This document shows, piece after piece, positions 53,740 to 63,474 of a stretch of DNA of 64,000 nucleotides. The number at the start of each line of letters is the position of its first letter. The stretch's first letter is position 1. Source of the DNA: CAUPWF01 sp963515125. GTDB taxonomy: Bacteria; Bacillota; Clostridia; Lachnospirales; Lachnospiraceae. The stretch lies in the NCBI GenBank assembly GCA_052116865.1, contig JBQKKG010000003.1:251930-315929 (forward strand), read 5' to 3'. Under the pieces are notes generated by a model, which saw only the letters and a list, made by a program, of their open reading frames with translations, was not told the origin of the DNA and did no database searches. A program made the translations under genes and the position numbers.

Positions 53740-54611
53740 GATTCATCCTCCTTGGTTGCCCGAAATTGAAAGACTGACAAAAGTCCAATAATTACAACCA
53801 TGACATAGCCAATTGCAGATGCATACCCAAATTTCAAATACGTAAACCCATTATTAAATAAATACTGTCCCATTGTAATTGTGGCATTATTTGGTCCACC
53901 TTCAGTTAAAATAAAAGGTTCATCAAATAATTGCAGCGTGCCAATGGTTGAGGTAATCGTACAAAATAAGATAATTGGTTTTATCATAGGTATGGTAATA
54001 TGTATTAGTTTCTTCCAGAAGATAGCCCCATCAATATCCGCCGCCTCCATTAGTTCATTTGGAATGGATTGAATACCTGCTAATAAAATAATCATATTAT
54101 AACCAAGCCATCTCCACGTAATAGATATAATAACAGCAAATCTCGCAGGCCACTCCTCATAGAACCAAGAGACTGGTTTCCCGCCAAACCATTCTAAAAC
54201 ATAATTAATCAATCCATGCTCAGAATTCAATAGTACTTTAAAAACTAATGCATAAGCCACCAAAGCGGTAACAGATGGAAGAAAAATACTAGTTCTAAAA
54301 AATGCTTTTCCTTTGACGAATTTTTGTTCAATTGCAACTGCAATTAAAAGTGCACCTATAATCATAACTGGTACTTGAATTACCAAGTAAATAAAGGTAT
54401 TAAACATTGCTTTGTAAAAAATGGGATCTTCGAATAATTTGACATAATTCTGTATCCCAACAAAAATATATTCTCCTGATGTATACTCAAAAAAACTCAG
54501 ATACAACGATCGAAAAATTGGATATATCATAAATGCTGAAAATATTAAGACGGTCGGTGCTATTAGCACATACGGCACTGAATGCTGATTAATGAACGGC
54601 TTCCTATTCAT
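53736..54611 (-). CDS. Sugar ABC permease, MalF/GanP type
   Basis: The 291-residue protein has about six transmembrane helices and the EAA loop EAADIDGAIFWKKLIHITIP. The end motif FILTEGGPNNATITMGQYLF is typical of oligosaccharide permeases. It starts one base after the lacZ stop codon, and its ribosome site is within the lacZ end, so translation is coupled. Confidence 0.94.
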   Translation of the reverse strand: MNRKPFINQHSVPYVLIAPTVLIFSAFMIYPIFRSLYLSFFEYTSGEYIFVGIQNYVKLFEDPIFYKAMFNTFIYLVIQVPVMIIGALLIAVAIEQKFVKGKAFFRTSIFLPSVTALVAYALVFKVLLNSEHGLINYVLEWFGGKPVSWFYEEWPARFAVIISITWRWLGYNMIILLAGIQSIPNELMEAADIDGAIFWKKLIHITIPMIKPIILFCTITSTIGTLQLFDEPFILTEGGPNNATITMGQYLFNNGFTYLKFGYASAIGYVMVVIIGLLSVFQFRATKEDES

Positions 54612-54612
54612 T

Positions 54613-57600
54613 TTAATCCTCCCTAACTACCTTGCTTTCTGCTATTACACTCTTTTCCTCTACGACGCTAAAATATAAATTCATCGAAAAGTCATTTAAC
54701 CCTACTTTGTTTTCATAGGTTTGTTCTTCCCCACAACTATTCGATCCCAACCCAGAGTGTTTTGCATCTAAATGTACAATTGTTTGATTGCAATATTTTA
54801 TTTCTCCAATATGCTTAGCTTCATCTAACGCCTCTATGGTATAATCGTGCACATTAATACCCATTGGCTTTTTAGATTTGATTAGTAAGCTCTTTTTTTC
54901 CGTCCCTATTGCAAGCCAAGAGACTTTTTCACGATGTCCATTTTCTTGTGGCATAGCATATGGAGTATGCATACCTCTGACATCCGTTTCATAAATCCCC
55001 ATTTGGGCGTGGCTTTTCATATCCAAATAGTTTTCATCAAATCCCAACCCACACCATTTCACTTGCCTGCATTCGCTTGGTAATGCTAATTCAATTCCAG
55101 CCCTCGGAATCATTGCTGGTGCAAAATCACTGTATTTAAATGCCTTACATTCTAATTCAAGTTGCATCCCTGCGTCACTATAAATACTATATTTGTAATG
55201 GCATTTGAATCCAAATATCTGACTCCAAAACGAAAAATGTGTTTGTATATTTACAATAACTTTTGAATCACCTATTTCACAAGAAATAGCATCTAGTTGT
55301 TCCTCCGGCTTTTGTATAAAATATTTCTCTGTCCAATCCTTTATCTTATACATATCATTATCTATGGTAGCCCTCTGAACGTTTAAATGTGGACCTTTTG
55401 AAATGTATTCTACCCCATCAATATCATATGTAAGCAGCTGTCCTGTTACTTTGTTAAATACTACCTTGACCTTTTGATTCTGGATCGTAAGCACCTGTGT
55501 TTTTTCATGGACGGACAGTTCTTCTCGTTTCTCATGACTTATTACTATAGATGGTTTATCTATTGGAAGTTGAAACTGCATGGTTGCCACACTGTGTAAC
55601 GGCCCTGCGAAAGATACCTCCTCACGATAAACAAATGATAGATTTAGATAATACACATTGCCTTCTTTTGGTTGTATTTTCTTATATGGAATTTTCACAT
55701 TCTGCCATTCTCCTGGAGGTATTAATAATGTTGTTATAACCCCTGACTCATCTGTAATATTATCATGACAAATGCTCCATTGTAACTCTAGATGATACAA
55801 ATCTATAAAACTATATCTATTTTGTACTTTTACTATTCCTTCCTCCAGATTTTCTGCAATTGCATGAACTGGAGCAATGACTTGCTTATAACATTTTAGC
55901 CCTGTAGAAACCGTCCTATCTGGCAACAATAAACCATCCATACAAAAGTTAGAGTTATTGGGCTCATCATCAAAATCTCCACCATAAAAATATGTTTCTC
56001 TTCCTGCTTTATCTTCTTGCGCAATACCATGATCGTACCATTCCCAAATAAAGCCACCCTGTAACCTCTTATATTTTTGAAACATTTCTTGATACTCAGC
56101 TAGATTGCCTGGTCCCGTTCCCATGGCATGACCGTATTCGCAAAGGATATGAGGCTTTCCATGACGTTCCTCGCCCACTGCTATTTCACGTAAGCGGCTT
56201 AAAGTTGTATACATGGTTGAATAAACATCCGTTATATCTGCTTGTGAATCACCTTCATAATGAACAAGTCTAGTATTATCTAATGAGCGTAGATAAGATG
56301 CTGCTGCTGTAAAATTTTCTCCCATAGAAGATTCATTTCCTAAAGACCACATAATAATAGAAGGATGGTTTCTATGGTTTTGTACCATACGTCCGATTCG
56401 GTCTTCATAAGCCTCCTTCCACGACTCCACTTTGTTAAGCCATTCATACTTCTGTACCCATTCAAATCCATGTGTTTCCAGATCTGCCTCATCAATCACA
56501 TATAATCCATATTGATCACATAAGTCATAAAAATAATCCATTTTGGGATAGTGTGAACATCTAACTGCATTAATATTATGTTGCTTCATTAATATGATAT
56601 CTTGCTCCACCACATCCCTTTCCACAGTATTACCTTGTTTAGGGCTAAAATCATGCATATTCACCCCGTTCAGTAGAATAACTTTCCCATTTACTGCAAA
56701 GTTCTGATTGATGATTTCAATTTCGCGGAATCCAACCATTACCTTTATTTCATCTATCGTATTACATCCTTGCTTTAATTCAATATTCAGAGTATATAAA
56801 TCCGGGGTTTCCGCTGTCCATGATTTAACCTCTGGAATTTCTGCTTCTATCCTATAACTGTCTCCAATACATTCTGCTTCGCCGGATATGACCAACTGCT
56901 TTTTATTATTATTTGAATACAGCTTATAACTCACTCCACTTGTCATATCGATATTAGTTGCAAATACACTTACTCCTAATTTACCAGTTGCATAATTATC
57001 TTTCAATCCACTATTGACAATACAGTCTTGTATTGCAACTAATGGCTCGCTGTAAATTAGGACATCACGGAATATACCACTATACCACCACATATCTTGA
57101 CATTCTAAATAAGATCCATCAGACCATTGATACACACGAACTGTAATTTGGTTCTCTCCTTGCCTTACATAATCTGTAATATCGAATTCACTTAACAATC
57201 GGCTAACCTTACTATATCCACAATGTTTTTCGTTAATCCATAGGTCATACGCACTGTTTACGCCGTTAAATTTTAATATTACTTTTTGATTTTCCCATAA
57301 TTTATTTAATGTAAACTTTTTGCGGTAAATGCCTGTGGGATTAATAGAAGGTACAAATGGTGGGTTAATCGGAAATAAATACCATACATCAGTGTAATGC
57401 ATTGTTCCATACCCTTTCATTTGCCAACAAGAGGGAACTTGTATTTGGTCCCACTTATCCATATTACAATTATCTCTAAAAAAATCTTCTGGTGCATATT
57501 CTGGTGCATCTAAGTATAAAAATTCCCAGTCACCATTTAATGACTGTTCACAATAATTATATTGCTCCCTCTTTAAATTTACATGTGGATTACGCCTACC

Positions 57601-57648
57601 AAGATGGATTAATGTCTCATCTTCCCAACGTTTTTTTATTCTTTCCAA
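54613..57648 (-). CDS. lacZ: GH2 beta-galactosidase
   Basis: The 1011-residue LacZ-type enzyme has a sugar-binding N-terminal domain (RNPHVNLKREQ, PSCWQMKGYGTMHYTDVWYLFPINPPFVP), a catalytic TIM barrel with acid/base Glu in SLGNESS near 438 and nucleophile Glu in LCEYGHAMG near 503, and the C-terminal Bgal small-chain domain. It has no signal peptide, so it should act on imported sugar. The start is TTG at 57648 with GAGGAG upstream; an ATG at 57687 lacks such a site. It leads the operon. Confidence 0.95.
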   Translation of the reverse strand: MERIKKRWEDETLIHLGRRNPHVNLKREQYNYCEQSLNGDWEFLYLDAPEYAPEDFFRDNCNMDKWDQIQVPSCWQMKGYGTMHYTDVWYLFPINPPFVPSINPTGIYRKKFTLNKLWENQKVILKFNGVNSAYDLWINEKHCGYSKVSRLLSEFDITDYVRQGENQITVRVYQWSDGSYLECQDMWWYSGIFRDVLIYSEPLVAIQDCIVNSGLKDNYATGKLGVSVFATNIDMTSGVSYKLYSNNNKKQLVISGEAECIGDSYRIEAEIPEVKSWTAETPDLYTLNIELKQGCNTIDEIKVMVGFREIEIINQNFAVNGKVILLNGVNMHDFSPKQGNTVERDVVEQDIILMKQHNINAVRCSHYPKMDYFYDLCDQYGLYVIDEADLETHGFEWVQKYEWLNKVESWKEAYEDRIGRMVQNHRNHPSIIMWSLGNESSMGENFTAAASYLRSLDNTRLVHYEGDSQADITDVYSTMYTTLSRLREIAVGEERHGKPHILCEYGHAMGTGPGNLAEYQEMFQKYKRLQGGFIWEWYDHGIAQEDKAGRETYFYGGDFDDEPNNSNFCMDGLLLPDRTVSTGLKCYKQVIAPVHAIAENLEEGIVKVQNRYSFIDLYHLELQWSICHDNITDESGVITTLLIPPGEWQNVKIPYKKIQPKEGNVYYLNLSFVYREEVSFAGPLHSVATMQFQLPIDKPSIVISHEKREELSVHEKTQVLTIQNQKVKVVFNKVTGQLLTYDIDGVEYISKGPHLNVQRATIDNDMYKIKDWTEKYFIQKPEEQLDAISCEIGDSKVIVNIQTHFSFWSQIFGFKCHYKYSIYSDAGMQLELECKAFKYSDFAPAMIPRAGIELALPSECRQVKWCGLGFDENYLDMKSHAQMGIYETDVRGMHTPYAMPQENGHREKVSWLAIGTEKKSLLIKSKKPMGINVHDYTIEALDEAKHIGEIKYCNQTIVHLDAKHSGLGSNSCGEEQTYENKVGLNDFSMNLYFSVVEEKSVIAESKVVRED

Positions 57649-57688
57649 AGCTATTCTCCTCTCTTGAATATAACAAAAGGCTATCATT

Positions 57689-57720
57689 TTACTAGTAATA
57701 TGTCAATGTTTTACTTGTAA
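57689..57720. promoter_or_regulatory. Paired palindromic operators upstream of lacZ
   Basis: TTACTAGTAA (57689-57698, perfect palindrome) and TTACTTGTAA (57711-57720, one base off) are 22 bp apart centre to centre, two helical turns. A TTGACA on the minus strand (57701-57706) lies between them, but the -10 at 17 bp is poor (TAGCCT). The remaining sequence to 57955 is very AT-rich and shows nothing else clear. Confidence 0.5.
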
Positions 57721-57955
57721 TTTTCCCCTGTTTTATAATATTTTGGTAGTTTTTAATAGTTATATTGTATATTATTTGTTTATTTTTCATTTACTGTTTT
57801 GTAGTATTTGTACGTTTATTTTTGTAATTATTATTTTTAAAATAATTAATTTAGTAAATATCAATATTTTTTACTTTTTCATATTTTCTGTATTGATTTT
57901 TAAGTTTTTTTTGGATATACTTTGATTAGATAATAATAATTTTAAAGGAGATCAC

Positions 57956-58579
57956 ATGAATAAAGTCAGTAATACTAATTGTGTTGTACTGAATATTTTT
58001 TCACGTATTATAGATTTGCTAATACTTAATTTTATTTTTTTAATAACCACTCTTCCTATTGTGACTTTAGGCGCTTCTACTACTGCCCTTTATTCTGTTA
58101 CATTAAAAATGGTGAAAAACGAAGAGTCCTATTTGATACGAAGTTATTTTAAACAATTTAAAGCAAATTTTAAACAAGCAACCTTGTTGAGTGTTATAGG
58201 ATTCATCGTAATTGGCATTCTTGTCACTGATTATATATTTGTTTCTCAATTTCATTCCATTTTTTATTTAGTTATGAAATCTTTTTTGGTACTGTTTGCT
58301 ATTATATTATTTATAATTTACATATATATATTTCCAATATTATCTTATTTTAAATTGGATACTAAGGGAGTTATTCGAAATGCTTTTTGGATGTGTTTTT
58401 TTAATTTTCCATATTCTCTTTTACTATTGTTTTTGTATTTACCCATTATTTTTCTAATTACATATTCTATCTATACTGAGTTAATTGTACTTATTATAAT
58501 GTCCCTCTTTGGATGTTCCTTTTATGCTTTTGTACAATCCTATTTTTTTCGGCATATATTCTACAAATACGAAAGATAA
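57956..58579 (+). CDS. DUF624/YesL family membrane protein
   Basis: The 207-residue protein has about five transmembrane segments and the YesL-like N-terminus (LNIFSRIIDLLILNFIFLITTLPIVTLGASTTALY). These proteins accompany carbohydrate ABC operons in Firmicutes and are suggested to help transport or regulation; no activity is proven. AAAGGAG precedes the ATG. It is divergent from lacZ. Confidence 0.85.
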   Translation: MNKVSNTNCVVLNIFSRIIDLLILNFIFLITTLPIVTLGASTTALYSVTLKMVKNEESYLIRSYFKQFKANFKQATLLSVIGFIVIGILVTDYIFVSQFHSIFYLVMKSFLVLFAIILFIIYIYIFPILSYFKLDTKGVIRNAFWMCFFNFPYSLLLLFLYLPIIFLITYSIYTELIVLIIMSLFGCSFYAFVQSYFFRHIFYKYER

Positions 58580-58619
58580 TTTAAATGTGGAATATAATAT
58601 AGAAAAGGAGATGAATGAT

Positions 58620-58715
58620 ATGTTAGCTTATATTATTATTGCAATTGTACTATCTATAATATGTACTAAATATACTATAAGCATCATTGCGGCAATCCAT
58701 CAATATATTCTGTGA
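58620..58715 (+). CDS. 31-residue single-pass membrane peptide
   Basis: The ATG at 58620 has AAAAGGAG nine bases upstream and opens a 31-codon frame, MLAYIIIAIVLSIICTKY followed by TISIIAAIHQYIL, one hydrophobic helix. It lies 40 bases after the DUF624 gene and before a terminator. The ribosome site, position and composition argue for a real peptide; function is unknown. It is too short for standard callers. Confidence 0.5.
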   Translation: MLAYIIIAIVLSIICTKYTISIIAAIHQYIL

Positions 58716-58760
58716 TTTCCCGATTCTCATTTAACGTCTCTTTTCATCTGTTCCAATCTA

Positions 58761-58797
58761 AAACCCCTCAATATCATTGAATGATATTGAGGGGTTT
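58761..58797. terminator. Bidirectional terminator between DUF624 unit and ABC exporter operon
   Basis: The arms aaacccctcaatatca (58761-58776) and its complement (58782-58797) form a 16-bp stem with a 5-nt loop; a T-run follows on the plus strand. Confidence 0.9.
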
Positions 58798-58802
58798 CTT
58801 TT

Positions 58803-60680
58803 TTATGCACTGGTCTTTTCAAACTGAGAATTGTACAAGCTAGCATAAAAGCCATTTTTCATTAATAATTCTTCATGATTTCCTTGCTCCACAATGTCCC
58901 CATCCTTCATAACCAGAATCAAATCCGCATCACGAATCGTCGATAGTCGATGTGCAATAATAAAACTAGTTCTTCCCTTCATCAGGTTATCCATAGCCTT
59001 TTGAATCCTCACTTCAGTTCTTGTATCTACAGAGCTAGTTGCCTCGTCAAGAATTAAAATCTTTGGATCTGCTAATATTGCTCTAGCGATGGTTAATAAT
59101 TGTTTTTGACCATGTGATACATTACTTGCTTCTTCGTTTAATACCATATCATAACCTTTGGGTAGTGTTTTAACAAATCTGTGCACATGAGCCGCCTTTG
59201 CAGCTTCCATTACCTCTTCATCTGATGCTTTCAAATTTCCATACCGAATATTTTCCTTGATACTTCCATGAAATAACCACGTATCTTGAAGCACCATACC
59301 AAACATTTGGCGAAGTTCACTCCGGTTAAAATCCCTTAAGTCATGGCCATCCACTAAAATGGCACCACTATTAACATCATAGAACCGCATAAGCAATTTA
59401 ATCATAGTAGTCTTTCCTGCACCCGTGGGTCCAACAATAGCTATCTTCTGTCCTTGCTTTACTTCAGCAGAAAAATCATTTATTATAATTCTTTCTGGTT
59501 TATATCCAAAATGTACATGTTCAAAGGTAACATCTCCTTTTAGCCCTTCTACTACTACTGGATTTTCTACAGTTTGATCTTCCTCTTTTTCTTCTAAAAA
59601 TTCAAATACACGCTCTGATGCTGCAGCCGTAGATTGTAATAAATTTGCTACCTGAGCCACCTGCGTAATTGGTTGCGTAAATGATCGCACATATTGAATA
59701 AATGATTGAATATCTCCAACTTCAATACGATTTTTAATTACAAAGTATCCTCCTACTATTGCCACTGCCACATATCCTAGATTCCCTACAAATTGCATGA
59801 TTGGCATCATCATACCAGATAGAAATTGGGATTTCCATGCAGATTCATATAATTTTCCATTAGTTTTATCAAACTCTTCAATTACATCATGCTCTTTATT
59901 AAACACTTTAACAATTGTATGTCCCCCATACACTTCTTCAACCTGACCATTTACATTTCCTAAAAATTCTTGTTGCTGTTTAAAATAATTTTGTGATTTC
60001 TTTACAATTACAGAGATCAGTCCCATAGAAATTGGCAATATTAGTAAAGCGATTAATGTCATCATTGGACTAATACTTAACATCATAATTAATACACCAA
60101 TAATGGTTGTAAATGACGTAATCACTTGGGTCGCGCTTTGATTTAAACTTTGACTCAAAGTATCAATATCGTTGGTAATCCGTGAAAGAACTTCTCCATG
60201 CGTTTTCTTATCAAAATAATCCATAGGCATCCGATTTATTTTTTCAGATAATTCTTTTCGCAATCGATAGGTTAATTTCTGTGATACCCCAGTCATAATA
60301 TACCCTTGAACAAAGGAAAATAAGGCACTAATCAAATACAAACAAAGCAATAGCAAAAGAATCTTTCCAATTTTTGAAAAATCAATTCCGGAACCGCCAG
60401 ATACTTTTCCAACTAATCCTTTAAAGATTTCAGTTGTCGCCTTTCCTAATATTTTGGGACCAACAATATTAAAAACCGTACTTCCAATAGCAAAAAGTAC
60501 TACAAAGAAAATAGCTATTTTATAGTGACCCATATAATTCATCAATTTCTTGATTGTCCCTTTGAAGTCTTTTGCTTTTTCTCCTGCTCCCATTCCTCCA
60601 TGTCCCATTGGCCCCCCCATGGGACCACCTCTTTTAGGACCATCTGCCGGCTTTATACTCGTTTGATTTTCATTACTCAT
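58803..60680 (-). CDS. ABC exporter half-transporter, catalytically complete subunit
   Basis: The 625-residue type IV ABC exporter has a Gly/Met/Pro-rich cytoplasmic N-terminus (RGGPMGGPMGHGGMG), six transmembrane helices, and an NBD with Walker A GPTGAGKTT near 416, Walker B LILDEATSSVD with catalytic Glu, and H-loop IAHRLS. Its signature is VSHGQKQ instead of VSGGQ, so it supplies the degenerate half of one site. It pairs with the upstream subunit to form a TM287/288- or BmrCD-like heterodimer. The ATG at 60680 overlaps the partner's stop by eight bases. Confidence 0.95.
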   Translation of the reverse strand: MSNENQTSIKPADGPKRGGPMGGPMGHGGMGAGEKAKDFKGTIKKLMNYMGHYKIAIFFVVLFAIGSTVFNIVGPKILGKATTEIFKGLVGKVSGGSGIDFSKIGKILLLLLCLYLISALFSFVQGYIMTGVSQKLTYRLRKELSEKINRMPMDYFDKKTHGEVLSRITNDIDTLSQSLNQSATQVITSFTTIIGVLIMMLSISPMMTLIALLILPISMGLISVIVKKSQNYFKQQQEFLGNVNGQVEEVYGGHTIVKVFNKEHDVIEEFDKTNGKLYESAWKSQFLSGMMMPIMQFVGNLGYVAVAIVGGYFVIKNRIEVGDIQSFIQYVRSFTQPITQVAQVANLLQSTAAASERVFEFLEEKEEDQTVENPVVVEGLKGDVTFEHVHFGYKPERIIINDFSAEVKQGQKIAIVGPTGAGKTTMIKLLMRFYDVNSGAILVDGHDLRDFNRSELRQMFGMVLQDTWLFHGSIKENIRYGNLKASDEEVMEAAKAAHVHRFVKTLPKGYDMVLNEEASNVSHGQKQLLTIARAILADPKILILDEATSSVDTRTEVRIQKAMDNLMKGRTSFIIAHRLSTIRDADLILVMKDGDIVEQGNHEELLMKNGFYASLYNSQFEKTSA

Positions 60681-62952
60681 GTTGTTGGCCCTCCTTCTCT
60701 ACATCAATGTATTCTGCTAATTCTGCTTCTGATAGCTGAGACATTGCTATTTGCCTATAAACATCGCACGTCTTCAATAGTTCTTCATGCGTACCTTTCC
60801 CAGCAATTACACCTTCATCCAATACAATAATTTGTTCTGCATGAAGAATCGTACTGATTCGCTGCGCTACAATTAATACTGTGCTATCCGACGTCTTCTT
60901 TTTCAATGCTTTTCTTAATGTCACATCGGTCTTATAGTCTAATGCAGAAAAACTATCATCAAAGATAAATACTTTAGGATTTTTAGCAATTGCTCTAGCA
61001 ATAGACAGTCTTTGTTTTTGTCCTCCTGATACATTTGCACCACCCTGTGAAATATAACTTTCATATTTTTCAGGCTTTTCATTAATAAAGTCTGTTGCCT
61101 GTGCAATGGATGCAGCGCCTTTTATTTCTTCTTCTGTTGCATTTCCATTACCATATGCGATATTGGAACTAATTGTACCAGAAAATAATACTCCTTTTTG
61201 AGGAACATATCCCAATTGTTCCCTTAAATCATGTTGCGCAATTTCTCGAATATCACATCCGTCTATCTTTATACTTCCTTCTGTTACATCATAAAATCTA
61301 GGAATTAAATTAATTAAGGTTGATTTCCCACTTCCTGTACTTCCTATAAAAGCAGTGGTCTCTCCTGGCTTAGCCGTAAAAGAAATATCATGCAAAATCT
61401 CCTCATCTGCTTCTGGATATCGAAAACATACGTGGTCGAATTCCACATATCCTTTTTTGTCTCCGATTTTCTTTGGATTCTGTATATCATGTATCAATGT
61501 TTTACTTGTAAGAACCTCATCTACACGCACCGCCGATACTGATGCTCTTGGTAACATAATAGAAATCATACACAACATCAAGAATGACATGATAATCTGC
61601 ATTGCATATTGAATAAATGCCATCATATCTCCTACTTGCATAGAACCACTGTCTACTCCATGTGCACCGGCCCATACAATTAGTACTGTAATACCATTCA
61701 TTATGAGCATCATCGTAGGCATCATAAATGTCATTGCCCTATTGACGAACAGGTTCGTCTTTGTCAAATCTTTATTGGCCTTGTCGAACCTTTCTTCCTC
61801 ATGTACTTCTGTGCTAAAAGCTCGAATAACCGATAATCCAGTTAAAATCTCTCTGGTTACCAGATTTAATCTATCAACTAATTTTTGAACTAACTTGAAT
61901 TTTGGCATAACTACTGTAAATAATGTAATTACAACAATTAGAATTAAAGCCACAGCTAACCCAATAATCCAAGACATATTTGCATTGGTCTTAAATACTT
62001 TTAAAATACCTCCAATTCCAAGTATTGGAGCATACAATACCATACGCAGCATCATGATAATCAACATTTGGATTTGCTGGATATCATTGGTACTTCTAGT
62101 AATTAAAGAAGCCGTTGAAAATTGATCAAATTCATTACTTGAGAATCCTACTACTTTTTTAAACACTTTACTTCTCAAATCTCTTGAAATTGAGGATCCT
62201 ACCCTTGCTGATAAAAATCCTACTATCACGCTTGCGATCATACCAAGAAAGGCCAATAAAATCATCTTCAGTCCAGTATTAAAAATATAGCTATTTTGAA
62301 TCTTTTCGGTATCCATCCCTAGTGCTTTGTACTCTGATTTAATATAAGTGGTGGCTGCTTGCTCTATCATTGTCTCTGGCATGTCATCAAATTGTTGGTC
62401 TATCTGTGTGATTACTTGCACTCGTTGTTCTTCAGGCATAAGTTTTAATATTTCAAAAATTGACATATCATTTTGCACTTGCTGTGCTTGTGCCCCTTGT
62501 ATATCTGAACTTGAGCCACTATTTTGCAAGGAACCTATTCCCGTCATGAATTGTTCTTTCATTTTTTGTGACTGCTTGCTATCACCATCCAGTCCTGAAA
62601 CTATTACCATTGGCTTACCTAAAATATCTGTAAGTTCTTCTAATTTTGTTTCATCTGTGAGTATACGTTCTTTCAAATCATAATTACCTTCAGATTTTTC
62701 GCTTTTTTCATAAGCGCTTTTTACAATGTGCTGCTGACTTTCTTTTACAAATAGTAAGAGTTTATCTAGCTCACTCTTTCTAATTTGTTTTGGTACTGAA
62801 GTATCAATCCCCCCCTGTTGTATGCCCACATTTACAATATCGGATGTATATCCTGGTAACGACAAGTCACAATATGCTTGCACAATTAAAATGCACAAAA
62901 TAGCAAATATAACTCCAGTGGATCCTTTTAAATACTTAAACAATTTTGTCAT
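60673..62952 (-). CDS. ABC exporter half-transporter with degenerate ATPase site
   Basis: The 759-residue partner subunit has Walker A GSTGSGKST near 537 and an intact signature VSGGQKQR near 646. Its Walker B reads FIFDDSFSALD (Asp in place of catalytic Glu) and the H-loop reads VAQRIST (Gln in place of His), the hallmark of asymmetric exporters. Between TM1 and TM2 it carries an unusual hydrophilic insertion of about 170 residues (about 45-215), rich in Gln/Glu/Ser, that should lie outside the membrane. AGGA before the ATG at 62952 is preferred; an ATG at 62991 is possible. Confidence 0.95.
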   Translation of the reverse strand: MTKLFKYLKGSTGVIFAILCILIVQAYCDLSLPGYTSDIVNVGIQQGGIDTSVPKQIRKSELDKLLLFVKESQQHIVKSAYEKSEKSEGNYDLKERILTDETKLEELTDILGKPMVIVSGLDGDSKQSQKMKEQFMTGIGSLQNSGSSSDIQGAQAQQVQNDMSIFEILKLMPEEQRVQVITQIDQQFDDMPETMIEQAATTYIKSEYKALGMDTEKIQNSYIFNTGLKMILLAFLGMIASVIVGFLSARVGSSISRDLRSKVFKKVVGFSSNEFDQFSTASLITRSTNDIQQIQMLIIMMLRMVLYAPILGIGGILKVFKTNANMSWIIGLAVALILIVVITLFTVVMPKFKLVQKLVDRLNLVTREILTGLSVIRAFSTEVHEEERFDKANKDLTKTNLFVNRAMTFMMPTMMLIMNGITVLIVWAGAHGVDSGSMQVGDMMAFIQYAMQIIMSFLMLCMISIMLPRASVSAVRVDEVLTSKTLIHDIQNPKKIGDKKGYVEFDHVCFRYPEADEEILHDISFTAKPGETTAFIGSTGSGKSTLINLIPRFYDVTEGSIKIDGCDIREIAQHDLREQLGYVPQKGVLFSGTISSNIAYGNGNATEEEIKGAASIAQATDFINEKPEKYESYISQGGANVSGGQKQRLSIARAIAKNPKVFIFDDSFSALDYKTDVTLRKALKKKTSDSTVLIVAQRISTILHAEQIIVLDEGVIAGKGTHEELLKTCDVYRQIAMSQLSEAELAEYIDVEKEGQQHE

Positions 62953-62972
62953 GATGTCTTTCCTTTCTTCAT

Positions 62973-63443
62973 TTAATGTATTGGTGGACATAGCTTAATA
63001 TCCTGTAGTTCTTTACTATTAACCAGATTATCTCTCATCTGCTCTAGTAATCGTTTAATAATAATGCGTTCTTCAGTACTCATATTATCAAATAAGATTT
63101 CCTCCATCTGTCCCTGTACTTCTTCAATCTGAGCAACATACTCTCTCCCTTTGTCCGTTAATCTTAATCTAATCACTCGCTGATCATACACATCAACTTT
63201 TCTGACAATAAACCCAAATTTTTCCATCTTCTTAATTGCAACTGTAATAGACGGTGGCGTAACACCCACTTTTTGAGCTACCTCCTTTTGCGATAATTCT
63301 CCGTTACTATGTAACACAAAAAGGATTCCCGCTTGCCCTGGTTTTAAATCATATTCTTTTAACAACTGCATTGCTTTATGCATGCTAAGATGTAGAATTT
63401 GATGTAAAAGCATCTGAATATGCTTTTCTTTCTTCTTTTCCAT
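62973..63443 (-). CDS. MarR-family transcriptional regulator
   Basis: The 156-residue winged-helix protein has a helical dimerisation N-terminus, DNA-binding region GELSQKEVAQKVGVTPPSITVAIKKMEKFGFI and wing KVDVYDQRVIRLRLTDKG. A GGAGG site fits the ATG at 63443. It leads the operon with the two exporter genes, and its own promoter is overlapped by a MarR-type palindrome, so it probably represses the operon until a drug or metabolite binds. Confidence 0.95.
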   Translation of the reverse strand: MEKKKEKHIQMLLHQILHLSMHKAMQLLKEYDLKPGQAGILFVLHSNGELSQKEVAQKVGVTPPSITVAIKKMEKFGFIVRKVDVYDQRVIRLRLTDKGREYVAQIEEVQGQMEEILFDNMSTEERIIIKRLLEQMRDNLVNSKELQDIKLCPPIH

Positions 63444-63452
63444 AAACCCTCC

Positions 63453-63474
63453 ATTAGTTAGACATTTAACTAAT
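63453..63474. promoter_or_regulatory. MarR operator
   Basis: ATTAGTTA-gacatt-TAACTAAT is a perfect palindrome with 8-bp arms and 6-bp spacer, a typical MarR site. It directly follows the -10 box and covers the transcription start and the ribosome site region. Confidence 0.75.

Noticed and set aside
57687..57689. ATG at 57687 as the lacZ start
   Set aside because: It lacks a ribosome site, and GAGGAG lies within the extension, placed for the TTG at 57648.
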